Shown one piece after another: positions 24,468 through 35,005 of a DNA stretch of 64,000 nucleotides. The translations under genes were made by a program, and so were the position numbers. The DNA is from Bacteroidaceae bacterium (GTDB lineage Bacteria; Bacteroidota; Bacteroidia; Bacteroidales; Bacteroidaceae), in NCBI GenBank assembly GCA_017458585.1, contig JAFTAJ010000022.1, forward strand, positions 1 through 64,000, written 5' to 3'. The stretch's first letter is position 1; every line of letters starts with the position of its first letter. The notes beneath the pieces are model-generated. The model was not told where the DNA came from and did not search any database. It saw only the letters and a program-made list of their open reading frames with translations.

Positions 24468-27400
24468 ATGAAAAACATATTTATTGCTTTCTTTGCATTC
24501 ACACTGTTTGCAATAGGTCAGACAGCCAAAGCTCAAGATGTTGATTTGAGCAAATACACCCGAATCACCGACCTAAGTCAACTGGAGGAAGGTGAGAGTT
24601 ATTATATTGTAAATGACCGCACCAAGTTTAACTACGAAACAGGCGGCGACGGCGGCACCGATGGCGACCAGGTACAAGTGAAGGCTATGTCAAATTATCA
24701 GACAGGCTATACTGCTACATGTTGGGACAACGCCGGCAGCAACAAATATTTTGTTTATTATGGCGACCTTAACACCAGCTCCAACGGCTTTGTATGGAAG
24801 GCCGAGAAGGTGGGCGACCAGTGGGCATTCCTCAACATGGAGCTTAACAAATACTTAGGTAACCACAACTCCGGTGAGACCGACCTCCGCTTTTCCGACA
24901 CTGCCATCGGCTACACCTTAACGAAATTAGAGACCCATGACGGCAGTTATGGTTTCAGCTTTACCAACGACAGCTATCTTACAGATTATCCGTCAAACCC
25001 CTATATAAATGTACACCAATATCCTTTGCGCAAGAGTAGAGGTGTATGCGCAGTAAGCGACTGGTCGGATGCCAATGCTACCGATGCTGCAACCTACGGC
25101 TATCCTGGGCGCTGGCGACTCTATAAGACAACCGTGCAGGATGCCAAACCGACAATAGCCGAGAAGATGGGTCTGCTACGCATTAACCGGACCAGTGACC
25201 TCACGGAGGGCGAGGAATATTATATCGTCAGCGACAGAACCGCCTATGCCAGCAATTCTACTGATGTGCCTAAAGCAATGTCCACCCAGCAAAGCTCCTA
25301 TAGTGTAAAGTGGGGCACGCAATACGTGTATTGGGGCGATATAGACACCACTCAGGACGGATTCGTTTGGACAGTAGAAGAGATGCCTGGCGGTCAGTGG
25401 GCGTTTAAGAACAAAGAGAACGGCCGCTATCTCGGCAATATGAACAGCGGTGAAACCGATGTTATCTTCTCCGACACACCGATTGGCTACACCCTCACGG
25501 ACCTTACTGATGGTGCCGGTAAGTTTACTTTTATAAACGATGAGAGCGAATACACTCTCCACGTGCAGGGCTATCTGCGCAGCGGCCGCCCCAACAACAG
25601 CTTGGCCAAGCAAGCCAACGGCAATGATGATTACTCTGCCGATGTGGCTGTCAACGGCTATCCCGGACGCTGGCATATCTATGTTAAGAACACCACTCGA
25701 ATAAAAAGCCTTGATGATATCACTGATGGGAAGACCTATTATATAGTCAGCGACCGCAAGAAATATGCAGCCAGCAGTTCAGAAAGCCTAAGGGCAATGT
25801 CAACACTGCAGAGCAACTATACCACCAGCTGGGGCACAAACTATGTTTACTGGGGTGAGATGGCCAAGAACGAAGACGGTTTCAAATGGACTGCAGAGAA
25901 AGTTGGTACCCAGTGGGCCTTTAAGAATGTCGAGAACAACCGTTACATCGGCAACATGAACAGCGGTGAAACCGATGTTATATTCTCCGACACACCGATT
26001 GGCTACACCCTCACGGACCTTACTGACGGAGCCGGCAAATTCACCATGATAAGCGATGAGGACACTCACTCCCTTCATGTACAGGGATATCTTCGCAGTA
26101 ACCGAGCTAACAACAGCCTTGCCAAAAACTATGTGGGAGATGACGACTACTCCAGCGATGTTGCCACCAGTGGCTACCCTGGACGCTGGCATCTGTATGA
26201 GGTTAACACGGTATCTACACCTGAACCTCCAACTTATGACAAATACCACTTCGACACCATCAATGTAGTCAGCTATAACATAAAGCACTGCGAGGGGCAA
26301 GACGGAGTCCTCAACGTACAACGCACAGCCAACGCCATCACGGCACTCAATCCCAACGTGGCTGTGTTGCAGGAAGTGGATATGGTTTATGGCTCACGCT
26401 CCAACTACGAAGACCAACTAGCCACACTGGCTAAGCTGACCGGCATGTACGGCCGCGCTACGCCAGGCCTTAACTTCGGCACCGCCATATTGTCGAAGGA
26501 GAAACCCCTGTCGTTCTATTCGGTGGACTTCGGCCAAGGCAGCCCGATGCCCGTGATAGAGCTACAGGACTATGTGGTGGGTTGCGTGCACATAGCCCTC
26601 TCCGTCAGTGCCCGCAATGCCGCTGGGCCTAAGATAGTGGAGGAAGCACAGAAGTGGCAGGCCAAAGGCAAGCCCTTCATTGTGGCTGGCGACTTCAACG
26701 ATGACGGCACGGAAGAAGAGATGCAGGGACAATGGGGCATACTCACCAAGTATCTGCAAGAGCACGGCTTCACCTTCCACTCCGACATGGTAACCCCCAC
26801 ATGGGGCGAAGGCACCTATGTGATAGATCACATCATCAGCTACGATGGCATCGGTGGAGTAAAGACACTGTCCTACCAAGTGATAGACGACAAGGTAACC
26901 TCTGACCATCTGCCCATAGTGGCTCAGCTCCGCGTGGGCTTCCCCAAGCCGTTGACCCCAGCAGAGGTGAGAGCGCTCATACAGGAGTCCGTCAATGACG
27001 GCAACACCTCTATAGACATGAGCGAGCTGGCATTCGACACCGATGTTACCGCAGCCGACCTGCAGGCCGATGGAAACATTCTGGTCATTGCGCCGGAGAC
27101 ATCCACGCTGACGGGCACCAACATTATCAACAACGGAGTGTGTGACAACCTGCTCCTCACCGACGGAAAGCCCTTCGTCGCACCTCAGCCTTTCACCGCT
27201 GCCACAGCCACCTACAGCCGCAATGTGACTTCAAGGTTTGGCACCATCTGTATGCCGTTCCCCATAAGCAGTGATGCCAACACCAAGTACTATACTCTAG
27301 ACAAGATAGAAGGCAGTACCCTCTATCTTAAGGAAGAAACACAGATAGCGGCCGGAGTGCCCGCTGTGCTTGAGAACCTCACAGACGGAGGCACCGTCAA

Positions 27401-27794
27401 TGCCAGCGGCAGCAATGTGGCAGTGCAAGGCACCGCCGTGATGCCTACCGACGGCGAACTGAAGCTGATTGGCACCTACCAGCCATTGGTCATCACTGAT
27501 GCCGCCCAGCTGGCCAAGAGCTACTATATCAGCAAAGACCAATTCCATCAGGCCACCAACTCGCTGACAGTAAATCCCTTCCGCGCTTACTTCACCTATA
27601 CAGGCAGTAGCACCTCCAAGGTATTTGATATCCTTACGGAGGACGATATGACTGCCATCAGCAGCCTGGCTATTGATGGCGCTGACATGGAGGGCATCTA
27701 TGATGTGCAGGGTGTCAAGCATTCATCGTTGCAGAAAGGACTCAACATAGTGAAGTATGGCAAAGGTAAGGTTGTCAAAGTCCAGGTGAAGTAG
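24468..27794 (+). CDS. Exported protein: three repeat modules plus EEP domain (second copy)
   Basis: 1108 residues from ATG 24468 (MKNIFIAFFAFTLFAIGQTAKAQD, signal peptide); an in-frame TTG 12 bases upstream is less likely. Same architecture as the protein at 18025: three modules (about 24-215, 235-400, 405-575), EEP domain (about 590-825; VVSYNIKHCEG, VLQEVD, AGDFNDDG, IDHIISYDG, SDHLPIV), beta-rich tail and KGLNIVKYGKGKVVKVQVK end. All EEP catalytic residues are kept. Long stretches are nearly identical to the first copy at protein level, indicating duplication. A short acidic peptide gene follows 37 bases downstream. Confidence 0.8.
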   Translation: MKNIFIAFFAFTLFAIGQTAKAQDVDLSKYTRITDLSQLEEGESYYIVNDRTKFNYETGGDGGTDGDQVQVKAMSNYQTGYTATCWDNAGSNKYFVYYGDLNTSSNGFVWKAEKVGDQWAFLNMELNKYLGNHNSGETDLRFSDTAIGYTLTKLETHDGSYGFSFTNDSYLTDYPSNPYINVHQYPLRKSRGVCAVSDWSDANATDAATYGYPGRWRLYKTTVQDAKPTIAEKMGLLRINRTSDLTEGEEYYIVSDRTAYASNSTDVPKAMSTQQSSYSVKWGTQYVYWGDIDTTQDGFVWTVEEMPGGQWAFKNKENGRYLGNMNSGETDVIFSDTPIGYTLTDLTDGAGKFTFINDESEYTLHVQGYLRSGRPNNSLAKQANGNDDYSADVAVNGYPGRWHIYVKNTTRIKSLDDITDGKTYYIVSDRKKYAASSSESLRAMSTLQSNYTTSWGTNYVYWGEMAKNEDGFKWTAEKVGTQWAFKNVENNRYIGNMNSGETDVIFSDTPIGYTLTDLTDGAGKFTMISDEDTHSLHVQGYLRSNRANNSLAKNYVGDDDYSSDVATSGYPGRWHLYEVNTVSTPEPPTYDKYHFDTINVVSYNIKHCEGQDGVLNVQRTANAITALNPNVAVLQEVDMVYGSRSNYEDQLATLAKLTGMYGRATPGLNFGTAILSKEKPLSFYSVDFGQGSPMPVIELQDYVVGCVHIALSVSARNAAGPKIVEEAQKWQAKGKPFIVAGDFNDDGTEEEMQGQWGILTKYLQEHGFTFHSDMVTPTWGEGTYVIDHIISYDGIGGVKTLSYQVIDDKVTSDHLPIVAQLRVGFPKPLTPAEVRALIQESVNDGNTSIDMSELAFDTDVTAADLQADGNILVIAPETSTLTGTNIINNGVCDNLLLTDGKPFVAPQPFTAATATYSRNVTSRFGTICMPFPISSDANTKYYTLDKIEGSTLYLKEETQIAAGVPAVLENLTDGGTVNASGSNVAVQGTAVMPTDGELKLIGTYQPLVITDAAQLAKSYYISKDQFHQATNSLTVNPFRAYFTYTGSSTSKVFDILTEDDMTAISSLAIDGADMEGIYDVQGVKHSSLQKGLNIVKYGKGKVVKVQVK

Positions 27795-27831
27795 AGTAGT
27801 GGAAAAGTAACAGTCTAAAAGCAAAATTAAA

Positions 27832-28002
27832 ATGAAAAAGACATATATTGCACCTGGTCTTGAGGCTTTCCAACTGAACATCCCCATGTTATGTCTCTCC
27901 AAGGGAGCAGACGAAGACAATGGTATCGCTGACTCCAAGCGTTTCTGGGGCAACTCCTTCTGGGAGGAGGATGACGATGAGGAAGAAGATGACCTCATCT
28001 AA
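27832..28002 (+). CDS. Short acidic peptide (56 aa), third cassette
   Basis: Starts MKKTYIAPGLEAFQLNIPML, passes a CLSKGADEDNG stretch, and ends FWGNSFWEEDDDEEEDDLI. It shares the MKK-Y-x-x-P opening, roughly 55-residue length and acidic, Trp-bearing tail with the peptide at 24222, but the middle is different. It follows the third exported repeat protein and precedes a hairpin. Function unknown. The repeated association with the same exported family is the main support that it is a real gene. Confidence 0.6.
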   Translation: MKKTYIAPGLEAFQLNIPMLCLSKGADEDNGIADSKRFWGNSFWEEDDDEEEDDLI

Positions 28003-29932
<1,930 letters not shown>

Positions 29933-30467
29933 CAGACCCCCTCTTATCCCCCATGAAGGGGGAGGAAAAAGAAGTTAAAGACATTAACCGTTAACCAATA
30001 ACCAATAACCGTTAAACGATAACGAAACAAAAACCTGAAAAACTCCAATGAGCCACGTATTGCATACGTTTCTTGCCACAGCCTCTGCGTCTGGCTGCAA
30101 GCAAGCTCGCGCCACACGCAGCGACTACGCCAAGGAGCTAACGCTCACGGCTCATTGGCAAAAACATAGAAAAACATCTTACGTCTTACATCTTACATCA
30201 ACAATGTCTCCCACACCTGAAAAGAAACTCAAGAATGGTTTTTTAGCGAAGCGATGTTTTCTCTTTTTGAAAGCATTGGCATCCGCAGGATGTGTCGAGA
30301 CAGCGGCAGAAGATGGTGGAAGTTCACTTACAACCAGATTCTCGACGATGGCCTCGAGAAAGCACAAAGTGCTTATGCCTTCAAAAAGTGTTTTTAAGGT
30401 TTTTGTCTAAAAAAACAAATAGCTAAATAACAAAAATAGTAAATAAATAGTAAAATCGTAAATTAAA
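29933..30467. other. Intergenic region after guaB with repeats
   Basis: Holds a G/C-rich palindromic repeat (CCCCCTCTTATCCCCCATGAAGGGGG-type, 29938-29968, with short pieces only quoted in part), a TAACCGT/TAACCAA tandem array (29986-30026), a GCAAGC/GCTTGC-like inverted stretch near 30090-30110, and a possible short reading frame at 30254-30397. Most of it appears non-coding. Confidence 0.5.
30254..30397 (+). pseudogene. Possible relic or very small gene of unknown kind
   Basis: 47 codons from ATG 30254 read MFSLFESIGIRRMCRDSG then RRWWKFTYNQILDDGLEKAQ and SAYAFKKCF. The open frame extends back to a TGA at 30218. The composition is protein-like (amphipathic, Trp/Tyr/Phe-rich), unlike the repeat-derived frames around it, but I do not recognise it. 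It could be the tail of a decayed gene or a chance frame; a competing frame of 120 codons covers the same DNA and looks less natural. Confidence 0.25.
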
Positions 30468-31898
30468 ATGTCTAGGCGATTCGCAATATTTATAACGGTG
30501 GCAACGTGGAGCCTGCTGGGCTTCGCGCAGAGCGACCCCGTGCTGATGACCGTGGCAGGCCACGATGTGACGAGGGGCGAGTTTGAGTATTCGCTCAACA
30601 AAAACTACGACTCGCCGTCGCAGGTGAGCGAGCAGGACATCAAGGACTATGTGGAGCTGTATGCCAACTACCGCATGAAGGTGCAGGCAGCGCTCGACGC
30701 ACAGCTCGACACGCTGTCTTCCTTCCAGAAGGAATATCGCACCTACCGCGACTTGCAGCTCAAGCCGTTTGTGTACGACTCACTCTACGCCGACTCCGTC
30801 ATTCACTCGGTGTATGAGAGCCTGAAGGAGAGCGTGGGCGACAGCGACATCGTGAGGGTGCGCCATATCATGCTGTACGTGCCGCAGAACTCCAACATCG
30901 AGCAGGTCAACGCTGCCAAGGTGCGCATCGACTCCATCTACGACGCGCTGCAGGGCGGCGCCGACTTCGCCGAGCTGGCGAAGCAGCTCTCACAAGACCG
31001 AGGCTCAGCGATGCAGGGCGGCGAGCTGCCGTGGATAGGCCCAGCGCAGGTGATACCCGAGTTTCGCGACGCAGCATGGGCGCTGCGCCCCGGACAGACA
31101 AGCAAGCCGGTGCTCACCGCTGCCGGCTACCATATCATCAACATGCTGGAGCGCAAGCCGCTGGAGCCCTACGAGGAGAAAAAGGCTGAGATACAGCAGA
31201 TTCTCGACCAGCGCGGACTGAAGGAGGACGCCGCCGAACACATGGTGCAGCGCATGGTCAGGGAGGCGGGCGGCACGCTGACACAAGAGGATGTGCTGCT
31301 GCAGATACAGGCCAAGGCGCTGGCGCAGCAGCCCGACCTGAAATACCTCATCGCCGAGTACTACGACGGTCTGCTGCTCTACGAGGCCAGCAACCGAATG
31401 GTGTGGGAGCAAGCTGCCAACGACGAGGCAGGGCTCGAGGCGTGGTTTAAGGCTCACAAGGCCGACTACCAATGGAAAGAGCCCCACTTCCGCGGATATA
31501 GCTACCGCACCAAGAGCAAGGCTACCGCCAAGCAGATAGCACGCATACTGAAGAAATGCACCGCCGACGAGGGAGTGGAGAAGCTCAAGCAGGTGCTGCC
31601 AGCCGACACGGTGCAGGCCGTGAGGGTACACTTCGGTGTGTACAAGAAAGGCGACAACGCCGTGGTGGACTACCTCAAGTTTAAGAACGGCAAGCAGCCC
31701 AAGCCCAACAAGGTGCTGCCCTTCTACGGCGCCGAGGGCAAGGTGCTCAAGCAGCCCAAGGACGTGATTGACGTCAGGGCGCAGGTGGTGAGCGACTACC
31801 AGGCGCATAAGGAGGCCGAGTGGATTGCCGGACTAAGAGAGAGATACCCGTTAACGGTGAACGAGGACGTGCTGGCCACCGTCAACAAACACGACTAA
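30468..31898 (+). CDS. Periplasmic peptidyl-prolyl isomerase, parvulin type
   Basis: 476 residues with signal peptide (MSRRFAIFITVATWSLLGFAQ). An N-terminal SurA/PpiD-like helical region is followed by a PpiC parvulin domain (about 125-235: VRVRHIMLY, FAELAKQLSQDRGSAMQGGELPWIG, TAAGYHIINML). It should assist outer-membrane protein folding in the periplasm. The next gene encodes a second parvulin protein, then an OstA-like protein, a conserved Bacteroidales cell-envelope cluster. The gap to the next start is filled by a CGACCAAA tandem array. Confidence 0.88.
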   Translation: MSRRFAIFITVATWSLLGFAQSDPVLMTVAGHDVTRGEFEYSLNKNYDSPSQVSEQDIKDYVELYANYRMKVQAALDAQLDTLSSFQKEYRTYRDLQLKPFVYDSLYADSVIHSVYESLKESVGDSDIVRVRHIMLYVPQNSNIEQVNAAKVRIDSIYDALQGGADFAELAKQLSQDRGSAMQGGELPWIGPAQVIPEFRDAAWALRPGQTSKPVLTAAGYHIINMLERKPLEPYEEKKAEIQQILDQRGLKEDAAEHMVQRMVREAGGTLTQEDVLLQIQAKALAQQPDLKYLIAEYYDGLLLYEASNRMVWEQAANDEAGLEAWFKAHKADYQWKEPHFRGYSYRTKSKATAKQIARILKKCTADEGVEKLKQVLPADTVQAVRVHFGVYKKGDNAVVDYLKFKNGKQPKPNKVLPFYGAEGKVLKQPKDVIDVRAQVVSDYQAHKEAEWIAGLRERYPLTVNEDVLATVNKHD

Positions 31899-31934
31899 AC
31901 GACCAAACGACTAAACGACCAAACGACCAAACGA
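31898..31934. repeat. Tandem repeat (ACGACCAA units) between two PPIase genes
   Basis: Four to five 8-base units, ACGACCAA/ACGACTAA, lie exactly between the stop at 31898 and the ATG at 31934. The same unit recurs at 48328-48345 and, on the other strand, at the carA-carB junction (58780-58855). Confidence 0.85.
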
Positions 31935-33298
31935 TGATGAAGCGAATGAAATATATCCTCATAGCGCTGTGCATGGCAGGCCTTGCAGCCCAGGCGCAGA
32001 ACGACAATGTGCTGGACGAGGTGGCATGGATAGTGGGCGACGAGCCCATACTGAAGTCGGACATCGAGATGCAGCGCCTTGCCGCAGAGTATAACCGCAC
32101 ACCCATCGAGGGCGACCCCTATGTGGTGATACCCGAGGAGATAGCCATACAGAAACTGTTTCTGCACCAGGCAGAGCTCGACAGCATCGATGTGTCGGAG
32201 GCCGACGTATCAAGCTACGTGGACGCTGAGGTGCAGCGCCAGGTGAGCATCGCCGGCTCAGAGAAAGCGCTGGAGAACTATCGCAACATGACGATGAAGG
32301 AGATACGCGCACAGGTGACGCAGACGATGATGGACCAGTACAAGATGATGCGCGTGAGAGACAAGATAATCGGCGACGTGACCGCCACGCCGGCCGAGGT
32401 GCGACGCTACTTCAAAGACATACCTAAGGACAGCCTGCCCACCATCCCTACTCAGGTGGAGATACAGATTATCAGCGAGACACCGATGGTGACACCCGAC
32501 GAGGTGGCCCGCGTGAAGGGCGAGCTGATGGAGTATGCCGAGAGAGTGAACAAGGGCGAGTCGTTTGCCATGCTGGCACGCCTCTATTCGGAGGACGGCA
32601 GCGCCCTCAACGGCGGCGAGCTGGGCTTCAAGGGTAGGGCAGAGCTGGTGCCGGAGTTCTCCACCGTGGCCTTCGCCCTGACCGACCCCAAGACGGTGTC
32701 GAAGATTGTGCACACCGAATATGGCTACCACATCATACAGCTCATAGAGCGCAAGGGCGACAAGCTGAACTGCCGCCACATACTGCGCACACCCGATATA
32801 TCGCCGGCTGAGACACGCAAGACTCTGGCACGCCTCGACAGCGTGGCCAACCTGGTGCGCACGGAGAAGATGCCCTTCGATCAGGCCGTGATTATGTTCT
32901 CAGAGGACAAGGAGACACGCCTCAACAACGGACTGATGGCCATCACCGGCGAGGACGGCTCACTCACCTCGCGCATTCGTATGGACGTGCTGCACCGCGC
33001 ATATCAGGACATAGCGCTCAAAGTCGAGAAGATGCACATCGGCGAGGTGTCAGACGCCTTCCCCATGCGCAACCGCAACGGCATGAAAGCGTGCGCCATC
33101 ATCAAGCTCAAAAACAGAATACCCGAGCATAAGGCCGACATAACCGACGACTTCCAGGTGCTCACCGAGATCGTCAACGACAAGCGCAGCGAGGAGATAG
33201 TGCAGAAGTGGATTGAAAACAAAATCAAGACCACCTATGTGCGCATCAAGGACGGATGGAAGCGCAGCGGCTATAAGTATAATTGGTTGAAGGAATAA
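31934..33298 (+). CDS. SurA-like periplasmic chaperone/peptidyl-prolyl isomerase
   Basis: 454 residues; signal peptide MMKRMKYILIALCMAGLAAQAQ. SurA N-terminal chaperone region (VLDEVAWIVGDEPILKSDIE), then two parvulin-type segments: about 180-280 (VEIQIISETP, YSEDGSALNGGELGFKGRAE, HTEYGYHIIQLIERKGD) and about 285-385 (NCRHILRTP). It escorts unfolded beta-barrel proteins to the Bam complex. ATG 31934 is chosen because the longer frame (to 31820) begins inside the previous gene and translates tandem repeat. The stop is immediately followed by the ATG of the OstA-like gene, implying translational coupling. Confidence 0.88.
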   Translation: MMKRMKYILIALCMAGLAAQAQNDNVLDEVAWIVGDEPILKSDIEMQRLAAEYNRTPIEGDPYVVIPEEIAIQKLFLHQAELDSIDVSEADVSSYVDAEVQRQVSIAGSEKALENYRNMTMKEIRAQVTQTMMDQYKMMRVRDKIIGDVTATPAEVRRYFKDIPKDSLPTIPTQVEIQIISETPMVTPDEVARVKGELMEYAERVNKGESFAMLARLYSEDGSALNGGELGFKGRAELVPEFSTVAFALTDPKTVSKIVHTEYGYHIIQLIERKGDKLNCRHILRTPDISPAETRKTLARLDSVANLVRTEKMPFDQAVIMFSEDKETRLNNGLMAITGEDGSLTSRIRMDVLHRAYQDIALKVEKMHIGEVSDAFPMRNRNGMKACAIIKLKNRIPEHKADITDDFQVLTEIVNDKRSEEIVQKWIENKIKTTYVRIKDGWKRSGYKYNWLKE

Positions 33299-34939
33299 AT
33301 GCGCACCCCGACACTCGCCATATTCCTCTTTGTGGGCATAGCCCTCTCGGCTATGTCTGCCATAGGCGCCGCCCCAAAGGACAATAAGAAAGGGCCGCGC
33401 CCTAAAGGCGGCGACATAGTGGTGCGACATGCCGACAAGATAAGCTACGACGAGGCACAGATGCCCGGGGTGCAGATATTTGTGGGCAACGTGGAGTTCT
33501 TTCACGACGGCGTGATACTGAAGTGCGACAGCGCCAATTTCTTCCAGGCAAATAACTCGTTCGCAGCCTTCGACCGCGTAAACATGCGCCAGGGCGACAC
33601 ACTCTCCCTCAACTGCGACTACCTCTTCTATGACGGCAACTCACAAGTGGCACAGGCACGCTACCGAGTAGTGCTGCGACACCGCAAATCGGTGCTCTAC
33701 ACCGACTCGCTCGACTACGACCGCCTCTACAGCATGGGCTACTTCTTTGAGGGCGGCAAGCTGGTGGACGGCGGCACCACACTCACCTCCGACTGGGGAC
33801 AGTATGACGCACAGACACGACAGGCCGTGTTTAACTATAACGTGGAGCTGCTCAGCGACAACTACAAGATGAGCACCGACACACTCTACTACAACGTCCT
33901 CACCAAGGACGCACACTCGGCAGGACGCTCCAACGTGGTGAGCGGCACCACCAATATCTACACCGAGGACGGACACTTCAACACCACCACCGACAAGGCC
34001 GTACTCTACAACCGCTCCATAGTGGAGGACAACAACCGCAAGATAGTGGCCGACACCATCGTCTATGACAAGCAGAGCGGAGTGGCAGAGGGATTTGGCG
34101 ACTTTGTGGTCAACGACGACGCCAACCATACCATACTCTCCGGCGACTACTGCTACTACAACGACAGCACCGGCTACAGCCTGGCTCACGGCCACACGCT
34201 GATGAAGAACTTCGCAGAGCCCGACACACTCTTCCTCCATGCCGACACACTAAAGATACACAGCTACAACCTCAACACTGACAGCCTCTACCGAGAAGTG
34301 CACGGATACTACCACACACGCTCCTTCCGCGAAGATGTGCAGAGCGTGGCCGACAGCCTGGCATACAACAGCGTGGAGCGACGCCTGTCGCTCTACGGCA
34401 ATCCAATCGTGTGGAACGGACGCAACCAGATAGTGGGAGAGGAGATACACACCTTCTTCAACGACTCCACCATCGACAGCATACAGGTTATCAACCAGGC
34501 ATTGATGTGCGAACAGCTCGATTCGCTCAACTTCAACCAGATAGCCAGCCGCGACATGCACATGTATTTTACCAATGGTCAGATGCGCGAGAGCCACGCC
34601 GTGCAGAACGTGAAGATAAACTACTTCCAGTTTGACGACAAGATGAAGGAGGACAGCATCATCATAGCCATGAACCACGCCGAGACAAGCCTGATGAAAG
34701 TCTATTTCGAGGACCGCAAGGTAAGCAATGTGTGGACCGCCGAGGCCGACGGCATGTACTATCCCATAGTGTTTGTCACCCCCCAGCTGCGCTACCTGGA
34801 GAACTTTGCGTGGTTCGACTATATCAGGCCGCGCGACAAATACGACCTCTTTGAGTGGCGCTCCAAGACCGCCGACAAAGTGCTGCAAAAGACCAAGCGC
34901 AAGGAGGTGCCTTACCAGAAACTGAAGAAAAAGAAATAG
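33299..34939 (+). CDS. OstA-like (LptA/LptD N-domain) envelope protein
   Basis: 546 residues; signal peptide MRTPTLAIFLFVGIALSAMSAIGA. An OstA beta-jellyroll fold begins at about residue 45 (QIFVGNVEFFHDGVILKCDSA) and repeats as Asp/Tyr-rich strands (DTLYYNVLTKDAHSAG, DHKAVLYN-like segments) through most of the protein. Family members bridge the periplasm and carry lipopolysaccharide to the outer membrane. There is no C-terminal beta-barrel, so this is the periplasmic Bacteroidetes form rather than LptD. Lys-rich tail (KLKKKK). It is coupled to the SurA-like gene upstream and followed by a CGAACTCT tandem array before mutL. Confidence 0.8.
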   Translation: MRTPTLAIFLFVGIALSAMSAIGAAPKDNKKGPRPKGGDIVVRHADKISYDEAQMPGVQIFVGNVEFFHDGVILKCDSANFFQANNSFAAFDRVNMRQGDTLSLNCDYLFYDGNSQVAQARYRVVLRHRKSVLYTDSLDYDRLYSMGYFFEGGKLVDGGTTLTSDWGQYDAQTRQAVFNYNVELLSDNYKMSTDTLYYNVLTKDAHSAGRSNVVSGTTNIYTEDGHFNTTTDKAVLYNRSIVEDNNRKIVADTIVYDKQSGVAEGFGDFVVNDDANHTILSGDYCYYNDSTGYSLAHGHTLMKNFAEPDTLFLHADTLKIHSYNLNTDSLYREVHGYYHTRSFREDVQSVADSLAYNSVERRLSLYGNPIVWNGRNQIVGEEIHTFFNDSTIDSIQVINQALMCEQLDSLNFNQIASRDMHMYFTNGQMRESHAVQNVKINYFQFDDKMKEDSIIIAMNHAETSLMKVYFEDRKVSNVWTAEADGMYYPIVFVTPQLRYLENFAWFDYIRPRDKYDLFEWRSKTADKVLQKTKRKEVPYQKLKKKK

Positions 34940-34942
34940 CGT

Positions 34943-34999
34943 ATAAACTCTCAAACTTTCGAACTTTCGAACTCTCGAACTCTCGAACTCTCGAACTTC
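34943..34999. repeat. Tandem repeat (CGAACTTT/CGAACTCT units) before mutL
   Basis: Six or seven 8-base units fill the spacer between the OstA-like gene and the mutL GTG start, leaving no clear ribosome binding site. The complement of the same unit recurs inside mutL at 36124-36190. Confidence 0.85.
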
Positions 35000-35005
35000 T
35001 AATCC

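Noticed and set aside
30048-30410. A 120-codon frame after guaB
   Set aside because: It begins in repeat sequence, has no domain-like pattern, and overlaps a different frame that reads more like protein.
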